Origin: Acidovorax sp. KKS102
GTDB lineage: Bacteria; Pseudomonadota; Gammaproteobacteria; Burkholderiales; Burkholderiaceae_C
Length of the DNA: 64,000 nucleotides
Direction: 5' to 3'
Assembly: GCF_000302535.1 (NCBI RefSeq)
Contig: NC_018708.1
Location: 1,550,001-1,614,000 of the forward strand
Part shown: positions 28,807 through 37,719 of the stretch, one piece after another
How the letters are laid out: each line of letters begins with the position of its first letter
Numbering within the stretch: the stretch's first letter is position 1
Made by a program: the position numbers and the translations under genes
Notes under the pieces: model-generated
The model's input: only the letters and a program-made list of their open reading frames with translations
The model's database searches: none
Told to the model about the DNA's origin: nothing

Positions 28807-29316
28807 GTGACACTGCTCTCAAGGCGTGCTCCTTCTGTTCAGTACCCGCTGCGGCGCAGCAGGGTGTTGGGTGCATTGCTATTGGCTCTTTCGTTCACCG
28901 GGGCCGGGGTCGTGGCTGCTTGGGTGAGCTCTGGGGCGCGCGATGCAGTTGTATCGGCTGCTGTGGCCCTCGGACTCTGGCTGTTGGCAGCGGCGGGTGC
29001 AGCCCATTTCTGGTGGGGTCAGCCTCGCGGAGTGCTGCAATTCGATGGTCAAGCCTGGACGCTGGGCCAAACGGCAAAGTCCTTTAGCGGGCCACTGGCG
29101 CTTTCCGCGCCTCCCGAGGTCTTGCTGGATCTGCAGGCGCACCTGTGGGTGCGCGTTGTGCCCATGGAGCATGCATCCCAGTGGTTATGGCTGGAGCGCT
29201 CCAGCCAGCCTGAGCGCTGGATGGACTTGCGCCGTGCGGTATATTCGCGCGCCAGATCGGGCGTTGACCACGCTGACGAAACCGCCCGGCAAGCTGCTGC
29301 AGGGCGTGAATCCTGA
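28807..29316 (+). CDS. Hypothetical membrane protein upstream of rpoE
   Basis: 169 aa with a GTG start. Two hydrophobic segments near residues 20-45 and 48-68 ('VLGALLLALSFTGAGVVAAWV', 'AVVSAAVALGLWLLAAAGAAHFWW') are followed by a soluble tail with 'GVLQFDGQAWTL' and 'LWVRVVPMEHASQWLWLERSSQPERWMDLRRAVYSRAR'. The two-helix topology plus a tail that reads like a beta-rich domain recalls YgfX/CptA-type small membrane proteins, but I cannot assign it firmly. It ends 6 bp before the rpoE ATG, so it is very likely co-transcribed with the sigma factor. Confidence 0.75.
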   Translation: MTLLSRRAPSVQYPLRRSRVLGALLLALSFTGAGVVAAWVSSGARDAVVSAAVALGLWLLAAAGAAHFWWGQPRGVLQFDGQAWTLGQTAKSFSGPLALSAPPEVLLDLQAHLWVRVVPMEHASQWLWLERSSQPERWMDLRRAVYSRARSGVDHADETARQAAAGRES

Positions 29317-29322
29317 GTATCC

Positions 29323-29949
29323 ATGACTGTAATTCCGCCTTCCCCCTCCGAAGACAGCGATCTCCAACTGGTGGAGCGCACGGTAGCGGGCGACCAGCGC
29401 GCCTATGAATTGCTGGTCATCAAGTACCAGCGTCGCATCGAGCGACTCATCGGACGTATGGTGCGTGACACGGACTTGGTCCAGGACATTGCCCAGGAAA
29501 CCTTCATTCGCGCTTACCGGGCGCTGCACCAGTTCCGTGGCGACGCCCAGTTCTACACCTGGCTGTACCGGATTGCCGTCAACACTGCCAAAAAGGCGCT
29601 GATGGACATGAAGCGCAACCCGGTCATTTCTGAAAATGCCTTCCGGGGTTCCGAGGATGAAGATGAAACTTCCCGCCTTGGACACGAACTAACCAGCGAC
29701 GAAACCCCCGAAACTGTCCTTGCGGCCCAAGAAATTGCGCAGGTCGTGAATGCAGCCATGGAGGCCTTGCCTGACGATCTGCGCCAAGCGGTCACGCTGC
29801 GAGAGATCGAGGGGCTCAGTTACGAAGAAATTGCCACCGCGATGGGGTGTCCCATTGGTACGGTGCGGTCTCGAATCTTTCGGGCGCGCGAAGCCATTTC
29901 GGCCAAAGTGCGCCCCTTGCTCGAAAACCAGTCGGGCAAACGGTGGTGA
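29323..29949 (+). CDS. rpoE: RNA polymerase sigma-E factor (RpoE/AlgU)
   Basis: 208 aa ECF sigma factor. Region 2 includes 'DQRAYELLVIKYQRRIERLIGRMVRDTDLVQDIAQETFIRAYRALHQFRGDAQFYTWLYRIAVNTAKKAL', and region 4 the helix-turn-helix 'TLREIEGLSYEEIATAMGCPIGTVRSRIFRAREAI'. It directs the envelope stress response. The genes for its anti-sigma factor, the RseB sensor and a Do-type protease follow in order. Start ATG at 29323. Confidence 0.95.
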   Translation: MTVIPPSPSEDSDLQLVERTVAGDQRAYELLVIKYQRRIERLIGRMVRDTDLVQDIAQETFIRAYRALHQFRGDAQFYTWLYRIAVNTAKKALMDMKRNPVISENAFRGSEDEDETSRLGHELTSDETPETVLAAQEIAQVVNAAMEALPDDLRQAVTLREIEGLSYEEIATAMGCPIGTVRSRIFRAREAISAKVRPLLENQSGKRW

Positions 29950-29958
29950 GGTGATCGA

Positions 29959-30618
29959 ATGAACAAGGCAGAAACAGGTATCCATACCCCGGCAGAACTT
30001 GACTTGCGCAAAGTGCGAGGCGAGCAGTTGTCGGCGCTGGCAGACGGTCAGCTCCATGGTGACGAGTTCGCCACTGCGCTGGCCTGGGCGGCGGAAGATG
30101 AAGGACGAGACACCTGGGGGGTGTATCACCTTGTGGGCGATGTGTTGCGCTCCTCTGACCTGGCCCGGCCAGTGAATCCGGCATTTCTATCCCGTTTGCG
30201 CGACGAGCTTGCCAAGGAAGCGCCGCCACAGCGCCCTCAGGCTCCGGCTGAACTGGACCCACTAGACCATGTAGCAGCTCACTTGCCGGAGGCCGCCAAT
30301 GCTTCGGTGTTCCGCTGGAAGATGGTGGCGGGTTTTGCATCGCTGGCCGCCGTGGCGGCCATAGGCTGGACCTCGTTCTCCCAACTCCAGGGTGCGGGCG
30401 GGCCGGGGGCACAACTGGCCGCATCCTCCCCCGAGCGCGCGACGGCGCAAGGCGCGCCTGTGGTGGCCGTTGCAGACGCAGACGGTCAGCAAGTGATGAT
30501 CCGCGACCCCCGTTTGGACGAGTTGCTGGCCGCCCACAAGCAGTTCGGCAGTACATCGGCCCTACAGATGCCGGCGGGCTTTTTGCGCAATGCGACGTTT
30601 GAGACCCCTGGCCGCTGA
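29959..30618 (+). CDS. rseA: Anti-sigma-E factor RseA/MucA
   Basis: 219 aa. The N-terminal cytoplasmic domain contains 'EQLSALADGQLHGDEFATALAWAAEDEGRDTWGVYHLVGDVLRSSDL', the RseA sigma-binding pattern. One transmembrane segment ('MVAGFASLAAVAAIGW') lies near residues 117-135, followed by a periplasmic tail rich in Ala/Gly that ends 'RDPRLDELLAAHKQFGSTSALQMPAGFLRNATF'. It holds sigma-E at the membrane until cleaved by DegS/RseP-type proteases. Starts 9 bp after rpoE. Confidence 0.92.
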   Translation: MNKAETGIHTPAELDLRKVRGEQLSALADGQLHGDEFATALAWAAEDEGRDTWGVYHLVGDVLRSSDLARPVNPAFLSRLRDELAKEAPPQRPQAPAELDPLDHVAAHLPEAANASVFRWKMVAGFASLAAVAAIGWTSFSQLQGAGGPGAQLAASSPERATAQGAPVVAVADADGQQVMIRDPRLDELLAAHKQFGSTSALQMPAGFLRNATFETPGR

Positions 30619-30654
30619 ACCGTGGATGGTAATTTTTGGCGCTGAGATCGTGTG

Positions 30655-31707
30655 ATGAGCCCCTCTGGCGTAGTGAAGATCTTTGGAATTTCTCGGGTTC
30701 GATGGTTTGGCTCGCTGATCGCTGCGGCACTTTGCGGACTGAGCGTGCTTACTGCGGCGGCGGCTCCCGCCGAATCAGCTGCCAGTGCACCGGCTGAGCG
30801 CGATATGGCGCAGTGGATTGAGCGCATGCACAGCGCGCCCTGCAGCCGCGCTTATGCCGGTACGTTCGTGGTGTTGTCAGCCAACGGCGCCATGTCCAGC
30901 TCACGCATCTGGCATGCATGCGACGGCCAGCAGCAGCTGGAGCGGGTGGAGTCGCTCAGTGGCACCCCTCGCACCGTCTATCGGCGCAATGATGAAGTTC
31001 GCACTTTTTTGCCCCAGGTGCGCGTCGTGCGCTCGGACCGTCGCGATGCGTCCGGGCTCTTTCCACGCGTACCTGTCGTCAGTGGAACGTCGATTGCCCA
31101 GTTCTACACACCCCGCCTGCTGGGGCAGGAGCGGGTGGCGGGCTTCATGTCGGATGTGGTTGCGTTTCAGCCTGCGGACACTCTGCGCTTTGGTTACCGG
31201 CTCTGGAGCGAGCGCGAGACCGGAATGGTGGTGAAGCTGCAGACGCTGGCGGCGGACGGTCGGGTGCTGGAGCAGGCGGCTTTTTCCGAGTTGGACCTCA
31301 ACGCGCCGGTGAAGGTGGACCAGCTGTCGCGTCTGATGGATGCGACCTCGGGTTACAAGGTGGTCGCAACTTCCGTCGTCAAGACCACGGCCAAGGCCGA
31401 AGGTTGGACCTTACGCCAGCCGGTGGCGGGTTTCGTGCCTGTCAGTTGCCATCGCAGAGCGGTATCCGACGCGCCGGACGCCCCCAGTGTCTTGCAGTGT
31501 TTGTATTCCGATGGGTTGGCTTCGGTCTCGCTTTTCGTCGAGCCGTTCGACCCCCAGCGCCATCCCGCGCAGCCCCAGGTGTCCAGCATCGGCGCCACCC
31601 AGTTGCTGGCTCAGCGTGGGCCGTCAGACATGTGGCTTACTGCGGTGGGTGAGGTACCACTGCAGACGCTGCGCCTCTTTGTCGGCCAACTGGAGCGCAT
31701 GCGCTGA
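30655..31707 (+). CDS. rseB: Sigma-E regulatory protein RseB/MucB
   Basis: 350 aa from the ATG at 30655; a GTG lies one codon upstream. N-terminal signal sequence 'FGSLIAAALCGLSVLTAAAAPAES'. The mature protein has the LolA/LppX-like domain ('WIERMHSAPCSRAYAGTFVVLS', 'RTVYRRNDEVRTFLPQVRVVRSDRR') and the C-terminal MucB/RseB domain ('LRLFVGQLERMR'). It binds RseA in the periplasm and blocks its cleavage until displaced by lipopolysaccharide. Follows rseA by 36 bp. Confidence 0.92.
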   Translation: MSPSGVVKIFGISRVRWFGSLIAAALCGLSVLTAAAAPAESAASAPAERDMAQWIERMHSAPCSRAYAGTFVVLSANGAMSSSRIWHACDGQQQLERVESLSGTPRTVYRRNDEVRTFLPQVRVVRSDRRDASGLFPRVPVVSGTSIAQFYTPRLLGQERVAGFMSDVVAFQPADTLRFGYRLWSERETGMVVKLQTLAADGRVLEQAAFSELDLNAPVKVDQLSRLMDATSGYKVVATSVVKTTAKAEGWTLRQPVAGFVPVSCHRRAVSDAPDAPSVLQCLYSDGLASVSLFVEPFDPQRHPAQPQVSSIGATQLLAQRGPSDMWLTAVGEVPLQTLRLFVGQLERMR

Positions 31708-31792
31708 CAGGTGCTGTGGGACCGGTGCGGTGTGCCCATCGCTCGCGGACCTGTAGATCGTCGTGGGGTCATGGTGGGGGCCACGCGTCCCG

Positions 31793-31820
31793 GGAACCAT
31801 TTGGCGTCACACTCTTCACA
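31793..31820 (+). promoter_or_regulatory. Candidate sigma-E promoter of mucD
   Basis: GGAACCA (31793-31799) and TCACA (31816-31820), spaced 16 bp, resemble sigma-E elements (GGAACTT ... TCTGA/TCAAA). They lie 51 bp before the mucD ATG. Match is partial. Confidence 0.3.
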
Positions 31821-31871
31821 GTCACACACAATTCGTGAACAGCATTCGCCAAGAATCAAGAAAGGTCGAAG

Positions 31872-33341
31872 ATGCCGAAGTTTGATGGAAGTATGTTGCG
31901 TTCGGTGGCAGTGGCATGCCTGATGGGTGGTTTGGCCACTATGTCGTTAGCGCCCCATGCGGCGTTGGCACAGCCTGCACCACTGGTTCGAGGCCTGCCT
32001 GATTTCACCGATCTGGTGGATCAAGTGGGGCCTTCGGTGGTCAACATCCGCACTGTCGAGAAAGTGTCCAGTCGGTCCAATGCCAACGGCATGGACGAAG
32101 AGATGCTCGAATTCTTTCGCCGGTTTGGTGTTCCAATCCCCAACGTCCCGCGGCAGCAGCGGCCCCAGCGTCCCCAGCAGGAGGAAGAGGCTCAGCCACG
32201 CGGTGTGGGGTCGGGGTTCATCTTGACGTCGGACGGGTTCGTGATGACCAACGCTCACGTGGTCGATGGTGCCGATGAAGTCATCGTGACTTTGACCGAC
32301 AAGCGCGAGTTCAAGGCGCGTATCGTGGGTGCCGACAAGCGCACCGATGTGGCGGTGGTGAAGATCGAGGCGTCCGGACTGCCTGCGGTCAAGGTGGGTG
32401 ACGTGAGCCGTCTCCGCGTGGGTGAATGGGTGATGGCGATTGGCTCACCCTTTGGGCTGGAGAACACGGTGACGGCAGGCATCGTCAGCGCCAAGCAGCG
32501 GGACACGGGCGACTACCTCCCCTTCATTCAGACGGATGTGGCCATCAACCCTGGGAACTCTGGAGGACCGCTCATCAACATGCGGGGCGAGGTGGTCGGC
32601 ATCAACAGCCAGATCTATTCGCGCTCGGGGGGGTTCATGGGGATCTCATTCGCAATTCCCATGGATGAAGCCATCCGTGTGAGTGATCAATTGCGCGCGT
32701 CGGGCCGTGTGACGCGTGGCCGCATCGGCGTGCAGATCGGGCCAGTCACCAAGGACGTCGCCGAATCGATTGGTCTGGGCAAGGCGCAAGGGGCCTTGGT
32801 AACGGGAGTGGAAGCTGGATCGCCTGCCGACAAGGCCGGCGTGGAAGCGGGCGACATCATCACTCGGTTTGATGGCAAGCCCATTGAGAAAGTGGCAGAC
32901 CTGCCGCGCTTGGTTGGTAACACTAAGCCGGGTAACCGCAGCTCCGTCACGGTGTTCCGTCGCGGTGCCTCGCGTGATCTGGCGATCACCATTGCTGAGA
33001 TCGAGCCAGATAAGCCAGCCACCAAAGTGGCTGAGCGCGAAGAGAAGCCCAAGGCCTCGGCCGCTGCGCAGCAGATGGGTTTGTCTGTGACCGACCTGAC
33101 GGATGCCCAGAAGAAAGAGCTCAAGCTCAAGGGCGGTGTGGTGGTGGCTGCCGCTACGGATGCTGCGGCACGCGCGGGCCTGCGGGAAGGAGACATCATC
33201 TTGTCGGTGGCCAACACGGAAGTCTCGGGCGTGAAGGAGTTCGAGTCCGTATTGTCCAAGGCCGATAAGAGCAAGCCTATCAATGTGCTCTATCGCCGCG
33301 GCGAATGGGCGCAGTACGCGCTGATTCGTCCTGGCAAGTGA
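31872..33341 (+). CDS. mucD: Do-family periplasmic serine protease (MucD/DegP)
   Basis: 489 aa. Signal peptide ends after ALA-Q near residue 34. The trypsin-like domain has His129 (TNAHVVDGA), Asp159 (KRTDVAVVKI) and Ser230 (NPGNSGGPL). Two PDZ domains follow ('TRGRIGVQIGPV...GVEAGDIITRFDGKPI' and 'MGLSVTDL...AGLREGDIILSVANTEV'). It degrades or refolds damaged envelope proteins and limits sigma-E activation. A 164-bp gap from rseB holds a sigma-E-like promoter, so it may have its own start site. Confidence 0.94.
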   Translation: MPKFDGSMLRSVAVACLMGGLATMSLAPHAALAQPAPLVRGLPDFTDLVDQVGPSVVNIRTVEKVSSRSNANGMDEEMLEFFRRFGVPIPNVPRQQRPQRPQQEEEAQPRGVGSGFILTSDGFVMTNAHVVDGADEVIVTLTDKREFKARIVGADKRTDVAVVKIEASGLPAVKVGDVSRLRVGEWVMAIGSPFGLENTVTAGIVSAKQRDTGDYLPFIQTDVAINPGNSGGPLINMRGEVVGINSQIYSRSGGFMGISFAIPMDEAIRVSDQLRASGRVTRGRIGVQIGPVTKDVAESIGLGKAQGALVTGVEAGSPADKAGVEAGDIITRFDGKPIEKVADLPRLVGNTKPGNRSSVTVFRRGASRDLAITIAEIEPDKPATKVAEREEKPKASAAAQQMGLSVTDLTDAQKKELKLKGGVVVAAATDAAARAGLREGDIILSVANTEVSGVKEFESVLSKADKSKPINVLYRRGEWAQYALIRPGK

Positions 33342-33462
33342 GGGTGCAGAGGCCTGAGGGGAATGGCTCCGCCCGGGGCGATTCCCTACTCAGAATGGGG
33401 GACTTTGCCGTGATCGCTGAATTTTTGACAGGTCGACCGCGGGCGCCGTAATGAGTCTAGAT

Positions 33463-33483
33463 GTTAGCTTTTGCTAACTTTTT
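33463..33483 (+). terminator. Weak hairpin with T run after mucD
   Basis: GTTAGC-TTTT-GCTAAC followed by TTTTT: a 6-bp stem of moderate stability. Could end mucD transcription or be an operator-like palindrome. Confidence 0.4.
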
Positions 33484-33638
33484 GAAGGCCCATCAACCAC
33501 TTTCGATAGAATAGAGGCTGGCGTTCAACGCTTATCTGCATATAGACCGGCTCTGTGTTCACGATGTGGGATGTTTTTGTGCAATGAACAGTTGATTCAC
33601 AGCTCGCCCACAAGTTGTTCAGCGTTGTTTGTGTGTGA

Positions 33639-33660
33639 ACTGTGTATAAACTGTGTATAA
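33639..33660 (-). promoter_or_regulatory. Two tandem DnaA-box sequences (11-bp direct repeat)
   Basis: The 11-mer ACTGTGTATAA occurs twice without a gap. On the minus strand each copy holds TTATACACA, an exact match to the DnaA consensus TTATNCACA. The two boxes have the same orientation and lie one helical turn apart. The same repeat carries TATAAA at 33645 and 33656, which could serve as a -10 element on the plus strand. Confidence 0.5.
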
Positions 33661-33667
33661 AATCCCT

Positions 33668-33807
33668 GTTGCACCATGGCAACTTCCCTCAGATACCGGA
33701 GGGTGGGCTTTTTCAGTCGGCCTTTTTGCCTACAATGAAGATCCAACTATCGCAGTTGCCAATGATTGTTGGTTCAGGGCGCGTCGCCACTCGACGCGCC
33801 CTTTTTT
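33668..33807 (+). ncRNA. Candidate structured RNA or lepA leader with attenuator
   Basis: Downstream of the TATAAA/DnaA-box repeat lie the hairpins GTTGC-accatg-GCAAC (33669-33684) and CCCTC-agataccg-GAGGG (near 33686-33703), an AACT/AGTT pairing near 33744-33758, and then a perfect 10-bp terminator stem. The total would be about 140 nt. No open frame with a ribosome site is evident. Either an independent small RNA or a leader whose terminator controls lepA. Confidence 0.3.
33777..33807 (+). terminator. Strong Rho-independent terminator before lepA
   Basis: GGGCGCGTCG-CCACT-CGACGCGCCC followed by TTTTTT; a perfect 10-bp GC-rich stem. No promoter of quality is seen between it and the lepA start, 45 bp later. 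Confidence 0.9.
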
Positions 33808-33851
33808 CTTGTGCGCGCTGTTTTAATTCAATCACTTGACGCTTTCCGTTG

Positions 33852-35660
33852 ATGAATCACATCAGAAATTTTTCCATCATTGCGCACATCGACCATGGCA
33901 AGTCGACGCTGGCCGACCGCTTGATCCAGCGGTGTGGAGGTCTTGCAGACCGTGAGATGGAGGCCCAGGTCCTGGACTCGATGGACATCGAAAAAGAGCG
34001 TGGGATAACCATCAAGGCGCAGACCGCTGCGCTGCATTACAAGGCGCGCGATGGGCAGGTCTACAACCTCAATCTGATCGACACACCGGGCCATGTGGAC
34101 TTCTCATACGAGGTCAGCCGTTCGTTGTCTGCCTGCGAGGGCGCACTGCTGGTTGTGGATGCGTCACAAGGGGTGGAGGCACAGACGGTGGCCAACTGCT
34201 ACACCGCGCTGGATCTCGGTGTCGAAGTGCTGCCCGTGCTCAACAAGATGGACCTGCCGCAGGCCGACCCCGACAACGCAAAGGCCGAGATCGAGGATGT
34301 CATCGGCATCGATGCCACGGATGCCATCCCTTGCTCGGCCAAGACGGGCATGGGCATCGATGAAATCCTGGAGCTGATCGTAGCGAAGGTGCCAGCACCT
34401 CGTGGCAATCCCGATGCCCCACTGCGTGCGATGATCATTGACAGCTGGTTCGACCCATACGTCGGCGTGGTGATGCTGGTGCGCGTGGTGGATGGTCGCC
34501 TGCTCAAAGGCGAGCGCATCAAGATGATGGCATCGGGTGCGGCCTACAACGCTGACAACCTGGGTGTTTTCACGCCCGCCAACTCACCGCGCGACGCCCT
34601 CAATGCGGGCGAGGTGGGCTACATCATCGCGGGCATCAAGGAGCTGAAGGCCGCCAAGGTGGGCGACACCATCACGCTGGAAAAGAAGCTACCCAACAAC
34701 CTAGGCCCGGCCGAGCAGGCGCTGCCAGGCTTCAAGGAAATCCAGCCCCAGGTGTTCGCCGGTCTCTACCCGACCGAAGCCAGCGAATACGACCAGCTGC
34801 GCGACGCGCTGGAAAAGCTCCAGCTCAATGACGCCTCGCTGCACTTTGAGCCCGAGGTGTCGCAAGCGTTGGGCTTCGGCTTCCGCTGCGGCTTCCTGGG
34901 CCTTTTGCACATGGAGATCGTTCAGGAACGTCTGGAGCGCGAGTTCGACCAGGACCTGATCACCACCGCGCCCAGCGTGGTGTACGAGGTGGTCAAGGGC
35001 GACGGCGAAGTCATCATGGTGGAGAACCCCTCCAAGATGCCGGAGCAGGGGCGCATCCAGGAGATCCGCGAGCCCATCGTCACGGTGCATCTGTACATGC
35101 CGCAGGAATATGTGGGCCCGGTAATGACACTGGCCAACCAGAAGCGTGGCGTGCAGTTGAACATGGCCTACCACGGCCGGCAGGTCATGCTGACCTACGA
35201 GCTGCCGCTGGGCGAGATCGTTCTGGACTTCTTCGACAAGCTCAAGTCCGTGTCGCGCGGCTACGCCTCCATGGACTACGAGTTCAAAGAGTACCGCGCC
35301 TCCGATGTGGTGAAGGTGGACATCCTGCTCAATGGCGAAAAGGTCGATGCGCTGTCCATCATCGTCCACCGCAGCCAGTCGGCCTACCGTGGCCGCGCGG
35401 TGGCGGCCAAAATGCGCGAGATCATCAGTCGCCAGATGTTCGATGTGGCAATTCAGGCCGCCATCGGCGCCAACATCATCGCCCGTGAAACCATCAAGGC
35501 GCTGCGCAAGAACGTGCTGGCCAAGTGCTATGGGGGCGACATCACCCGCAAGCGCAAGCTGCTTGAGAAGCAGAAGGCAGGCAAAAAGCGCATGAAACAG
35601 ATTGGATCGGTCGAAGTGCCCCAGGAGGCATTTCTGGCCATTTTGCAGGTGGAAGACTGA
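33852..35660 (+). CDS. lepA: Elongation factor 4 (LepA)
   Basis: 602 aa from the ATG at 33852 (a TTG lies one codon upstream). GTPase motifs: '[14 protein letters not shown]' (G1), 'RGITIKAQT' (G2), 'DTPGHVDF' (G3) and 'NKMDLP' (G4). LepA-specific C-terminal region: '[32 protein letters not shown]'. It acts on the ribosome, back-translocating or aiding initiation/assembly. First gene of the lepA-lepB-rnc-era-recO-pdxJ-acpS operon. Its stop overlaps the lepB ATG by one base. Confidence 0.97.
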   Translation: MNHIRNFSIIAHIDHGKSTLADRLIQRCGGLADREMEAQVLDSMDIEKERGITIKAQTAALHYKARDGQVYNLNLIDTPGHVDFSYEVSRSLSACEGALLVVDASQGVEAQTVANCYTALDLGVEVLPVLNKMDLPQADPDNAKAEIEDVIGIDATDAIPCSAKTGMGIDEILELIVAKVPAPRGNPDAPLRAMIIDSWFDPYVGVVMLVRVVDGRLLKGERIKMMASGAAYNADNLGVFTPANSPRDALNAGEVGYIIAGIKELKAAKVGDTITLEKKLPNNLGPAEQALPGFKEIQPQVFAGLYPTEASEYDQLRDALEKLQLNDASLHFEPEVSQALGFGFRCGFLGLLHMEIVQERLEREFDQDLITTAPSVVYEVVKGDGEVIMVENPSKMPEQGRIQEIREPIVTVHLYMPQEYVGPVMTLANQKRGVQLNMAYHGRQVMLTYELPLGEIVLDFFDKLKSVSRGYASMDYEFKEYRASDVVKVDILLNGEKVDALSIIVHRSQSAYRGRAVAAKMREIISRQMFDVAIQAAIGANIIARETIKALRKNVLAKCYGGDITRKRKLLEKQKAGKKRMKQIGSVEVPQEAFLAILQVED

Positions 35661-36634
35661 TGCAGTTCATGCAAGTTTTGACGTCGCTGGTGCTGGCGGC
35701 CTTTGTGGGTTACATCGGTGCCTGGTATGCCGGGGCGATCGAGGGCAACTTTGCGCTGCTCCTGTTCCTTGCGACGGTCGTCACAGGTGTTTACTGGCTG
35801 GCGGAGCGCGTTTATTTTCTCCCTCGCCGGCGGCGTGCAGCACAGGCCATTGAGGATGCAGCCGCCGAGCGGCGCGCTGAACTGGATCGCATGGGGATCC
35901 AGAAGGTGGACGTGGATGTGCAGGAAGCCAAGGGCCGCATCCTCATGCAGCCCTGGTGGCTGGACTGGACGGCGGGGTTGTTCCCTGTGATTGCGGCCGT
36001 TTTCTTCTTGCGTTCGTTTCTGTTTGAGCCCTTCAAGATCCCGTCGGGCTCCATGATCCCGACCCTGCTGGTCGGTGATCTGATTCTGGTGAACAAATTC
36101 ACATACGGTATCCGGCTGCCCGTCATCAACACACGGCTGACTGAAGGCACCCGGCCCGTGCGCGGCGATGTGCTGGTATTTCGCTACCCGCCACAACCGA
36201 GCATGGACTACATCAAGCGGGTGGTGGGGGTGCCGGGCGACGAGGTGGCCTACATCAACAAGCGCCTCACCATCAATGGCAAAGCGGTAGATACGAAAGC
36301 CTTGCCCGACTTCTTTGAAGAAGACTCCATGCGGTACTTCAAGCAGTTTGAGGAGCAGCTGGGCGACAAGCCCCACAGGTTGTTAAACAACCCCGATGTG
36401 CCCGCTTTTGTACAAGGCGCCAGCAATTTTGCCTATCGTGAAAACTGCCGCTACAGTGTGGAAGGTGTCACTTGCAAGGTGCCGGAGGGGTACTACTTCA
36501 TGATGGGTGACAACCGCGATAACTCACTGGATTCCCGTTACTGGGGGTTTGTGCCCGAGGGCAATATTGTGGGCAAGGCCTTTTTTGTCTGGATGAATTT
36601 CGGTAATCTCAAGCGTATCGGCTCGTTCCATTGA
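35660..36634 (+). CDS. lepB: Signal peptidase I
   Basis: 324 aa. Two N-terminal membrane segments (about residues 1-50, 'VLAAFVGYIGAWYAG' and 'FALLLFLATVVTGVYWLAE') and a third hydrophobic stretch near 'WTAGLFPVIAAVFFLRSFLF'. The Ser/Lys catalytic dyad is Ser131 (PSGSMIPTLLVGD) and Lys186 (DYIKRVVGVPGDEV), and 'MGDNRDNSLDSRYWGFVP' is the conserved box E. It cleaves signal peptides of exported proteins. Coupled to lepA, as in E. coli. Confidence 0.96.
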   Translation: MQFMQVLTSLVLAAFVGYIGAWYAGAIEGNFALLLFLATVVTGVYWLAERVYFLPRRRRAAQAIEDAAAERRAELDRMGIQKVDVDVQEAKGRILMQPWWLDWTAGLFPVIAAVFFLRSFLFEPFKIPSGSMIPTLLVGDLILVNKFTYGIRLPVINTRLTEGTRPVRGDVLVFRYPPQPSMDYIKRVVGVPGDEVAYINKRLTINGKAVDTKALPDFFEEDSMRYFKQFEEQLGDKPHRLLNNPDVPAFVQGASNFAYRENCRYSVEGVTCKVPEGYYFMMGDNRDNSLDSRYWGFVPEGNIVGKAFFVWMNFGNLKRIGSFH

Positions 36635-36672
36635 GTACGGGCCTTTGCCAAATTGCATTGAGGGGATCATTG

Positions 36673-37035
36673 ATGAAGACACATCGCATAGCTAGCCGTT
36701 CGCGCCAACGTGGGTTGTCATTTTTTGGATTGGTTTTTATTGGTGTCATCGCTGTGGCGGTTTTCGCTATTGGCGGACAATCAGTTCCAATTTTTCTTGA
36801 GTACACCTCCGCGAAGAAGGCCATTGAGAAGGCCAAGGTGGAGAGCACGGTGCCAGGTGTGCGCGCCGCGTTTGATCGGGCCGCGGCGATTGACGACATC
36901 ACATCGATTAGAGGGGCGGACCTTGATGTGACGAAGCGCGGTGACAAAGTGGTGGTTTCGTTCAAATACTCGCGTGAGATTCCCCTGGCGGGTCCAGCCT
37001 ATCTGGTCTACCGCTTCGAAGCGCAGACCAACTAG
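36673..37035 (+). CDS. DUF4845 membrane protein
   Basis: 120 aa from the ATG at 36673, chosen because an AGGGG ribosome site precedes it; a TTG frame extension overlaps lepB. The start 'RQRGLSFFGLVFIGVIAVAVFAIGGQSVPIFLEY' resembles a prepilin-like N-terminus with a single transmembrane helix, followed by a soluble domain with 'KRGDKVVVSFKYSREIPLAGPAYLVYRF'. This family is regularly found between lepB and rnc in beta- and gammaproteobacteria, but its function is unknown. Its TAG is followed at once by the rnc GTG. Confidence 0.88.
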   Translation: MKTHRIASRSRQRGLSFFGLVFIGVIAVAVFAIGGQSVPIFLEYTSAKKAIEKAKVESTVPGVRAAFDRAAAIDDITSIRGADLDVTKRGDKVVVSFKYSREIPLAGPAYLVYRFEAQTN

Positions 37036-37719
37036 GTGCAGGCCGGTCTCTTAGCGCTGCAGGGTCGCCTGCAGCATGTATTTTCTGATCCCTCGCTGCT
37101 CCAGCGTGCAACTACGCACCGCAGTTTCTCGGCCGACCACAACGAGCGGCTTGAATTCCTGGGCGATTCCGTCTTGAACCTGGCGGTGGCCAGTTTGTTG
37201 TACCAGCGGCTGTCGGCCTTGCCGGAGGGTGATCTTTCGCGCGTCCGGGCAAATCTGGTCAAGCAAGACACGCTGCACCAGTTGGCTGTGCGGCTCAAAG
37301 TGTCCGAGGTGTTGCGTCTGGGGGAGGGCGAGGCCAAGTCGGGCGGGCAGCAGCGGCCCTCCATCCTGGCCGATGCACTGGAAGCCCTGATCGGTGCGGT
37401 GTATCTGGATGCTGGCTATGCCAGCGCAGAAGCCCTGGTGCACCGTCTTTTCCAGGGCGTGGAGATCAATCCGCAGATGCAAGCAGCGTCCAAGGACGCG
37501 AAAACCGCGTTGCAGGAGTGGCTCCAGGGCCGCAAAATGAAGCTGCCGCAGTACAAGGTGGTGGCGACGGTGGGGGCAGCTCACCGCCAGACCTTCGACG
37601 TCGAGTGCGATATTCCCGAACTGGGCCTGACCGAGCGTGGCATCGGCGGCTCGCGCAGGGCGGGCGAACAAGCCGCTGCTGCGGCCATGCTGGCCACATT
37701 GAAAGCAAAGAATTTATGA
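37036..37719 (+). CDS. rnc: Ribonuclease III
   Basis: 227 aa with a GTG start immediately after the previous stop codon. Catalytic signature '[20 protein letters not shown]' with the second acidic cluster '[18 protein letters not shown]', then the double-stranded RNA-binding domain ('[40 protein letters not shown]...[15 protein letters not shown]'). It processes rRNA precursors and cuts structured mRNAs. Its stop overlaps the era ATG (ATGA-type). Confidence 0.96.
   Translation: MQAGLLALQGRLQHVFSDPSLLQRATTHRSFSADHNERLEFLGDSVLNLAVASLLYQRLSALPEGDLSRVRANLVKQDTLHQLAVRLKVSEVLRLGEGEAKSGGQQRPSILADALEALIGAVYLDAGYASAEALVHRLFQGVEINPQMQAASKDAKTALQEWLQGRKMKLPQYKVVATVGAAHRQTFDVECDIPELGLTERGIGGSRRAGEQAAAAAMLATLKAKNL

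Larger units (their letters stand above)
33342..33851. other. 510-bp interval between mucD and lepA
   Basis: No protein gene is visible. The interval holds, in order: a weak hairpin/T-run after mucD (33463-33483), a run with two tandem DnaA-box sequences (33639-33660), several small hairpins (33669-33705) and a strong terminator (33777-33807) only 45 bp before the lepA ATG. Confidence 0.7.

Noticed and set aside
33342..33851. Chromosomal origin of replication at the tandem DnaA boxes
   Set aside because: Only two boxes, no dnaA/dnaN/gidA neighbourhood and no clear AT-rich unwinding element; a regulatory site is more likely.
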